Assembly (NCBI GenBank): GCA_046331565.1
Contig: JAXLQP010000001.1
Coordinates: 434,001 to 498,000 of the forward strand
Direction of reading: 5' to 3'
DNA: 64,000 bases
Source of the DNA: DASRDU01 sp046331565
GTDB lineage: Bacteria > Acidobacteriota > Blastocatellia > RBC074
This document shows positions 59,960 through 64,000 of this stretch, piece by piece. The notes beneath the pieces are model-generated. The model was not told the DNA's origin and ran no database searches. It was given only the letters and a program-made list of their open reading frames with translations. Numbering within the stretch: the stretch's first letter is position 1; the number at the start of each line of letters is the position of its first letter. The position numbers and the translations under genes were made by a program.

Positions 59960-59970
59960 GGTCTGACCAG
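59960..59970. promoter_or_regulatory. FadR/GntR-like operator
   Basis: CTGGTCAGACC on the minus strand (GGTCTGACCAG on the plus) is a near-perfect match to the FadR-subfamily core TGGTCnGACC. It lies 44 bases upstream of the epimerase start, where it could cover the promoter of the sugar module. No GntR gene is in the window. Confidence 0.5.
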
Positions 59971-60089
59971 ATGCGGCTGCATCATAGCTGCAACGTGCGG
60001 CCCCTGTCACGAGCCGCAGAAGATTTTCAGGCCGACAAACCCGGCCACAAATAAACACAGATGACAGTGCTGAATTACCATTACTCATT

Positions 60090-60312
60090 CAGAACGCGGA
60101 GCGTGTGGAGTGCGGCAGCCTGGCGCCGCTTTGGTCAGGAAATTTCCTCCACGAAGCGACACGAAGACTCACGAAGTGAAACAACAGCCTTCTGATCTTT
60201 CTTCGTGCTGTTTCGTGTGGCTTCGTGGAAAAGTATTTCCTGGATTCCAGAGTCTGCACGCGCCGGACACGAAAGCGGCGCCAGGCTGTCGCGCTCCAAA
60301 CGCCCCGCGTGA
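60090..60312. repeat. Two nested inverted repeats
   Basis: Inner pair: CACGAAG-family arms at 60141-60180 and 60196-60236. Outer pair: GAGTGCGGCAGCCTGGCGCC plus GCTTTG (about 60105-60132) and GAAAGCGGCGCCAGGCTG plus TCGCGCTCC (about 60270-60298). The outer element seems to have been split by the inner one. The remainder of the 647-base spacer (59917-60563) shows the operator above and no gene. Confidence 0.85.
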
Positions 60313-60563
60313 CCGGGATGGCATATTCAACCCGGCAACGCCTGATTTAACTGTCTTTCATTCGTGCAGATTTGCGTTAATTCGTGGCTGCTTTCCGGTT
60401 AATGAGAAGCCGGGTTGGGCATCGCGTTCTGCGCGCATTGACTTGACGCTGCGGTATGGCTTCAGCGACTATGCCACCGCCACAGACAAGGCAGCATTTC
60501 CAGCAGTGCCTGATAGCTTCACCCGCAAGTCAAACATTGCTTTCATTCCGGGAGAACTGAAAA

Positions 60564-61412
60564 ATGTTCCGCTCTCTCTGTCTTATTCTGCTTGTTGCTT
60601 TAACCGGCCTCACGGCCTGCAACAGCACCGCTCCGGCGACGGCGCCGGTTGCTGAAACGGCGACTCCGGCGGCTGCGCCCCTGCCGGATGCGCAGCCCTG
60701 GCTCAGTCGCCTGGCCACTCAGGATGGATGCCGTGACTTTACGGCTGACATGCGGCTCTCCGGCGAGGCCGCCGATGGTCGCCCCGTGCAGCTTGAATTC
60801 CGGGTGCAGCGCAAATATTCACCCGATCATACGGCCACCCTGCTCACGGTTACCGCGCCGCCTGAAGAAACCGAAAAGGCATTACTGGCGACTGAAAAAA
60901 AGGATCAGCCGACCGAAGCCATTTCATACCTGGCCGGACTGAAAAAGATTGCGCGCTTCAAATCTGACAGCACGCGCGACCTGCGCGGCGCAAAGATTTC
61001 TGTGCAGGAACTGCTCGGCCTGGAACTCAGTCAGTACGCGCCCGCGCAGATTGAGCGCGTGACCGAAGGCGGCGAAAATCTGATCAAAGTTACATTGCAG
61101 GAAAAACCAGACCGCGAGATGGCTTATCCGCACATTGAGGCTTACTTTCGTGAAAGCAGTCAGCAGCCCGTGCGCTTTGATCTTTTCGACCAGCAGAAAA
61201 AGCTGGTGCGCGTCATTCGGGTGCTTGAGGTCAAACCGGTGCAGAATTACCAGACTCTGATGCGCATTGAAATTGAAGATAAAAGTTCAGGCCACCGGGT
61301 CAGGCTTGAAACCGTCAGAGTGAAATACGATCAGAAACTGCCCGATTCAATCTTTACCGAAGCAAACCTGACAAAGCTCATCAGCGCGGCCAGTCGTCGC
61401 CTGATTCAATGA
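60564..61412 (+). CDS. LolA-like outer-membrane lipoprotein-sorting protein
   Basis: A 282-residue lipoprotein: the signal ends in ALTGLTAC, a lipobox, followed by an Ala/Pro/Thr-rich linker. The mature part (about 45-282) is a LolA/LolB-like beta-barrel: DFTADMRLSGEAADG, QLEFRVQRKYSPDHTATLLTV, FKSDSTRDLRGAKISVQELLG, EAYFRESSQQPVRFDLFDQ, and a C-terminal VRLETVRVKYDQKLPDSIFTEANLTKL. Relatives paired with MMPL/RND exporters are thought to receive lipids or hydrophobic cargo. The gene is 28 bases before the exporter gene, which supports such a pairing. Confidence 0.8.
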   Translation: MFRSLCLILLVALTGLTACNSTAPATAPVAETATPAAAPLPDAQPWLSRLATQDGCRDFTADMRLSGEAADGRPVQLEFRVQRKYSPDHTATLLTVTAPPEETEKALLATEKKDQPTEAISYLAGLKKIARFKSDSTRDLRGAKISVQELLGLELSQYAPAQIERVTEGGENLIKVTLQEKPDREMAYPHIEAYFRESSQQPVRFDLFDQQKKLVRVIRVLEVKPVQNYQTLMRIEIEDKSSGHRVRLETVRVKYDQKLPDSIFTEANLTKLISAASRRLIQ

Positions 61413-61440
61413 GCCGCGAACCTGATCGGGCACCAGCTCA

Positions 61441-63789
61441 ATGAAAGAACATTCTTCTCAGCCTCTGACCGTCAGGCATCGCTCATCGCTGATTGCGCTG
61501 GTCGTGTCGCATCCGCGCTGGCTGATTCTGGCCGTGCTGGCGCTGACCGCGCTGGCCTGTTACGGCCTGCGAAACGGGCTTGAGCTGGATGTCTCGCCGC
61601 TGACTTTCATTGAAAAAAACAGCCGACAGCGCGCCGATTTTGAAGCCGCCCGCCAGAGTTTCGGCGACGATCAGTATCTGGTGATCGCTGTTTCAAGTCC
61701 CGATATGCTGGCCCCTGAGAGCCTGGCCCGGCTGCGCAAACTGCACCAGCAAATTGAATCAATCCCCGGCATCATCGAAGTTCTCAGCCCCGTCAATCTG
61801 CCCTATGCCCGCAGCGTCGAGGGCGGCGCATCGCTTGAAAAGCTGCTGCCCGAAAACGCCAGTCCTTCCCGTCTTGATGAAGCGCGAAAAGTGGCGACCA
61901 GCGACCGGCTTTATCTGGGCAATTTCATTTCGCGCGATTCCCGCAATGTGGCGCTTTCGGTGCTGATGAATCCGCAACTGCTGACCACCGAACGGCACGC
62001 CATCACCGAACGCATTTATGAACTGGTGAAACGGGCCGGATTCAGCGAAGCCTTTCTGGCGGGCGATCCGTTTTCGCAGTGGCGCGGCACGGCGGCGATC
62101 AAACGTGATCTGAAACTGTTTCTGCCGCTGACACTGCTGCTGATTGCCGGGCTGTTGTGGTTCTGCTTTCGCTCGGTGGCGGCGGTCGTGCTGCCACTGC
62201 TGAGCATTGGCATCGGGCTGCTGTGGCTGCTGGGCCTGATGGCGTGGATGAACGCGCATTTCACGATCATTGCGCTGATGCTGCCGACGCTGATGCTGGC
62301 GATTGGCTGCTCGTATATGTTTCACGTTCTGAATCAGGCTGGCATCGAAGCCGCAGCCGAACAGATTTCAGGCAATGGTTCAAACCAGCCGCGCACGCCG
62401 CAGGCATTGATAGCCTCGGCGCTGCGATTCATCAGCGTGCCGGTGATCGTTTCGGCGCTGACGATCATTGCCGGATTCCTGTCGCTGACGCTGACGGCGG
62501 TTCCGGCCATTCGTGAAACGGCGATTTATGCGGCGCTCGGCGCGGCTTTCACAATGCTGCTGTCGCTGACCTTTCTGCCCGCATGCCTGGTGCTGGCCGG
62601 AGTGCGCGGCAGAACATTGCAGTCCGGTTTGAGCGGCGGCCTGACCTCAAGGCTTCAATCCGTTGGCCAGTGGGCGACTTCGCACCAGCATTTTCTCTAT
62701 GTCATCACCGCGCTGATTGTGATCTTCAGCCTGATCGGCATCCGGCAGATTGTGATTGATATTGATTACTTTCATTTCTTCAGGCCGCAGGCTGAATCCA
62801 GTGTCGGGCTGGCTGAAATCGGTCGCCGCCTGGCCGGAGCGGTCAGCTTCGATGTCATCATTGAAAGCGAACGCAGCGGCGGAGTCGAAGACGCGCAGAC
62901 GCTCAGTCGCATCGCGCAATTGCAGCAATGGGCCGAAAGCGGCAGTCGCGGCATGGATCACACGCTTTCAATCGTTGATTTTCTCAGACACCTGAACCGC
63001 GCCTTTCACGGCAACGACCCGCAGCAATACGCCATCCCGAAAGATCAGCAGGTCATCAGCGAACTGCTGTCAGACCGCAGACAATTCAGCCGCTTCATCA
63101 CTGAAGACGGCAGGCGCGCGCGCATTCTGGTGCGTTCGACGCTGTCCGGTTCAGCCGCCATGTCAGCCGCAATCAGAGAACTTGAAGCAAAAGGCCGCGA
63201 ACTGCTGCCCGGCTTTCACGTTTATGCGACGGGCACGATTGTGCTGCTCAACCGCACTTCTGATTACATCGGAGCCGATCAGCGCAACAGCATCACGCTG
63301 GCGCTGGTGACGATCTTTGTCGTGCTTGGGTTATTGTTCAGATCGTGGCGCATGGGCCTGACGGCGCTGATTCCGAATCTGATTCCGGTGCTCTTCTTTT
63401 TTGGCTTTATGGGCTGGCGCGGGATTCCGCTGAATCTGACCACCAGCCTGGTGGCGAGCGTGGTGCTGGGCCTGGCGGTTGATAACGCCGTCCAATTCAT
63501 CGTCCGGTTTCGCCGCATTCACGGTGAATGCCGCGATGTCAGAACTGCCATCATCGAAAGCATGCGTCTGTCAGGTCGCCCGATCATTTACGCCAACATC
63601 GCGCTGGCTTCGGCCTTTGCGATCTTCGCTTTTTCAACCTTCCAGCCGATTGAATCCTTCGGGCTGCTGTCAGCCGTGACGATTCTGGGATGCCTGATTG
63701 AAGACCTGGTGCTGCTGCCAGCCAGAATGACCGCGCCGGTCTTTCAGGAAGACCGACAGCCCGTGAGCGCCAGAACGCAGCCTGAATAA
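61441..63789 (+). CDS. MMPL/RND-family exporter (HAE3-like)
   Basis: A 782-residue membrane protein with two repeats, each of one helix, a large periplasmic domain and five helices. First half: WLILAVLALTALACYGL, a periplasmic part starting ELDVSPLTFIEKNSRQRADFEAA, and KLFLPLTLLLIAGLLWFCFRS with LPLLSIGIGLLWLLGLMAW. Second half: HFLYVITALIVIFSLIGI, ITLALVTIFVVLGLLFRSW, LVASVVLGLAVDNAVQFIVRFRR (the conserved Asp-containing helix). This is the MMPL pattern of hydrophobe or lipid exporters powered by the proton gradient. With the upstream LolA-like lipoprotein it may move hopanoids or other lipids to the outer membrane. Confidence 0.92.
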   Translation: MKEHSSQPLTVRHRSSLIALVVSHPRWLILAVLALTALACYGLRNGLELDVSPLTFIEKNSRQRADFEAARQSFGDDQYLVIAVSSPDMLAPESLARLRKLHQQIESIPGIIEVLSPVNLPYARSVEGGASLEKLLPENASPSRLDEARKVATSDRLYLGNFISRDSRNVALSVLMNPQLLTTERHAITERIYELVKRAGFSEAFLAGDPFSQWRGTAAIKRDLKLFLPLTLLLIAGLLWFCFRSVAAVVLPLLSIGIGLLWLLGLMAWMNAHFTIIALMLPTLMLAIGCSYMFHVLNQAGIEAAAEQISGNGSNQPRTPQALIASALRFISVPVIVSALTIIAGFLSLTLTAVPAIRETAIYAALGAAFTMLLSLTFLPACLVLAGVRGRTLQSGLSGGLTSRLQSVGQWATSHQHFLYVITALIVIFSLIGIRQIVIDIDYFHFFRPQAESSVGLAEIGRRLAGAVSFDVIIESERSGGVEDAQTLSRIAQLQQWAESGSRGMDHTLSIVDFLRHLNRAFHGNDPQQYAIPKDQQVISELLSDRRQFSRFITEDGRRARILVRSTLSGSAAMSAAIRELEAKGRELLPGFHVYATGTIVLLNRTSDYIGADQRNSITLALVTIFVVLGLLFRSWRMGLTALIPNLIPVLFFFGFMGWRGIPLNLTTSLVASVVLGLAVDNAVQFIVRFRRIHGECRDVRTAIIESMRLSGRPIIYANIALASAFAIFAFSTFQPIESFGLLSAVTILGCLIEDLVLLPARMTAPVFQEDRQPVSARTQPE

Positions 63790-63812
63790 CACGGGTTTCA
63801 AATCGCCAGCAG

Positions 63813-63920
63813 AAGAGAAACAACGGAACAAACGGAAATAACGGAACAGACGGAAAAAGTCTCAGAACAAATTCTTTTTCCGTCTGTTCCGTTTATTCCG
63901 TGTGTTCCGTACTCTCTCTG
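63813..63920. repeat. Inverted repeat, ACGGAACAGACGGAA family
   Basis: The left arm (63815-63860) CAACGGAACAAACGGAAATA plus ACGGAACAGACGG faces the right arm (63872-63917) TTTCCGTCTGTTCCGTTTAT and TCCGTGTGTTCCGTACTC. It follows the exporter gene and precedes a convergent gene end. Confidence 0.88.
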
Positions 63921-63923
63921 TCT

Positions 63924-64000
63924 TTATGATGAGGCTGATTGCGCCGGGTCGCGCTGCTCGGTGCTGACTACCCAGGCCGAGCGGTCGCGCAGCAGGGTTG
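63924..64000 (-). CDS. C-terminal end of a gene running off the window
   Basis: On the minus strand a frame runs in from base 64000 and stops at 63924-63926. The last residues read TLLRDRSAWVVSTEQRDPAQ and then SASS. This is too short for identification. It converges on the exporter gene with only an inverted repeat between, which fits the way gene ends are arranged elsewhere in this window. Confidence 0.35.
   Translation of the reverse strand, partial: TLLRDRSAWVVSTEQRDPAQSASS

Overview
The window looks like chromosome from a moderately GC-rich Gram-negative bacterium, most probably an acidobacterium (Blastocatellia-like). This is inferred from gene types, not from a marker gene. The hints are a sigma factor of the Acidobacteria/Planctomycetes ECF type next to a kinase-TPR protein, a second membrane Ser/Thr kinase, a TonB-dependent receptor with a carboxypeptidase-regulatory-like N-terminus, and many lipoprotein, TAT and Sec signals. 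No rRNA, tRNA, CRISPR array or prophage was seen. One intact insertion sequence is present.

Layout. 1-3.7 kb: cyclophilin end, trpG/pabA, a small protein, a DUF4197 protein and ispG. 3.8-7.5 kb: small secreted proteins, a complete 1478-bp IS inserted in a palindrome, and a ChaN-like protein. 7.6-10 kb: a possible plus-strand RNA and a membrane Ser/Thr kinase. 10.1-14.2 kb: asd, lysC and thrC (aspartate-family amino acids). 14.5-18.8 kb: an FtsX-like permease and its ATPase, divergent from a TesA-type esterase. 18.9-24.5 kb: kinase-TPR protein, sigma factor and a divergent PQQ-type propeller. 24.6-27.2 kb: a SAM-II-like riboswitch with a terminator, followed by two transsulfuration enzymes. 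27.4-33.8 kb: trpD, thiS, phosphoesterase, SDR, DinB and a beta-CASP nuclease. 34-49.6 kb: a DUF3500-TonB fusion, hrpB, a molybdopterin oxidoreductase, secreted proteins of unknown function, a D-aminoacylase-like hydrolase, a TonB receptor, an enoyl-CoA hydratase and an MFS transporter.

49.7-59.9 kb is a long minus-strand sugar or sugar-acid module: NAD-dependent epimerase, small protein, zinc dehydrogenase, a ribose-type ABC importer (binding protein, ATPase, permease), FAH-family hydrolase, FGGY kinase and a TAT-exported TIM-barrel isomerase. A FadR/GntR-like palindrome lies upstream of its first gene. At its 3' end is a gene that ordinary gene calling breaks: a 75-codon SelW/Rdx-family protein in which both residues of the CxxC redox motif are in-frame TGA codons. 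This predicts a two-selenocysteine UxxU selenoprotein and is the most striking find. 60.5-63.8 kb holds a LolA-like lipoprotein and an MMPL/RND exporter.

The second notable theme is the spacers. More than 20 contain long imperfect inverted repeats whose arms are built of short degenerate words, for example CACGAAG, ACGGAAC or GTAGTAACGAAT. Some are nested inside one another, one lies in frame inside a kinase gene, and several overlap gene ends. They behave like a population of palindromic mobile or structural elements.
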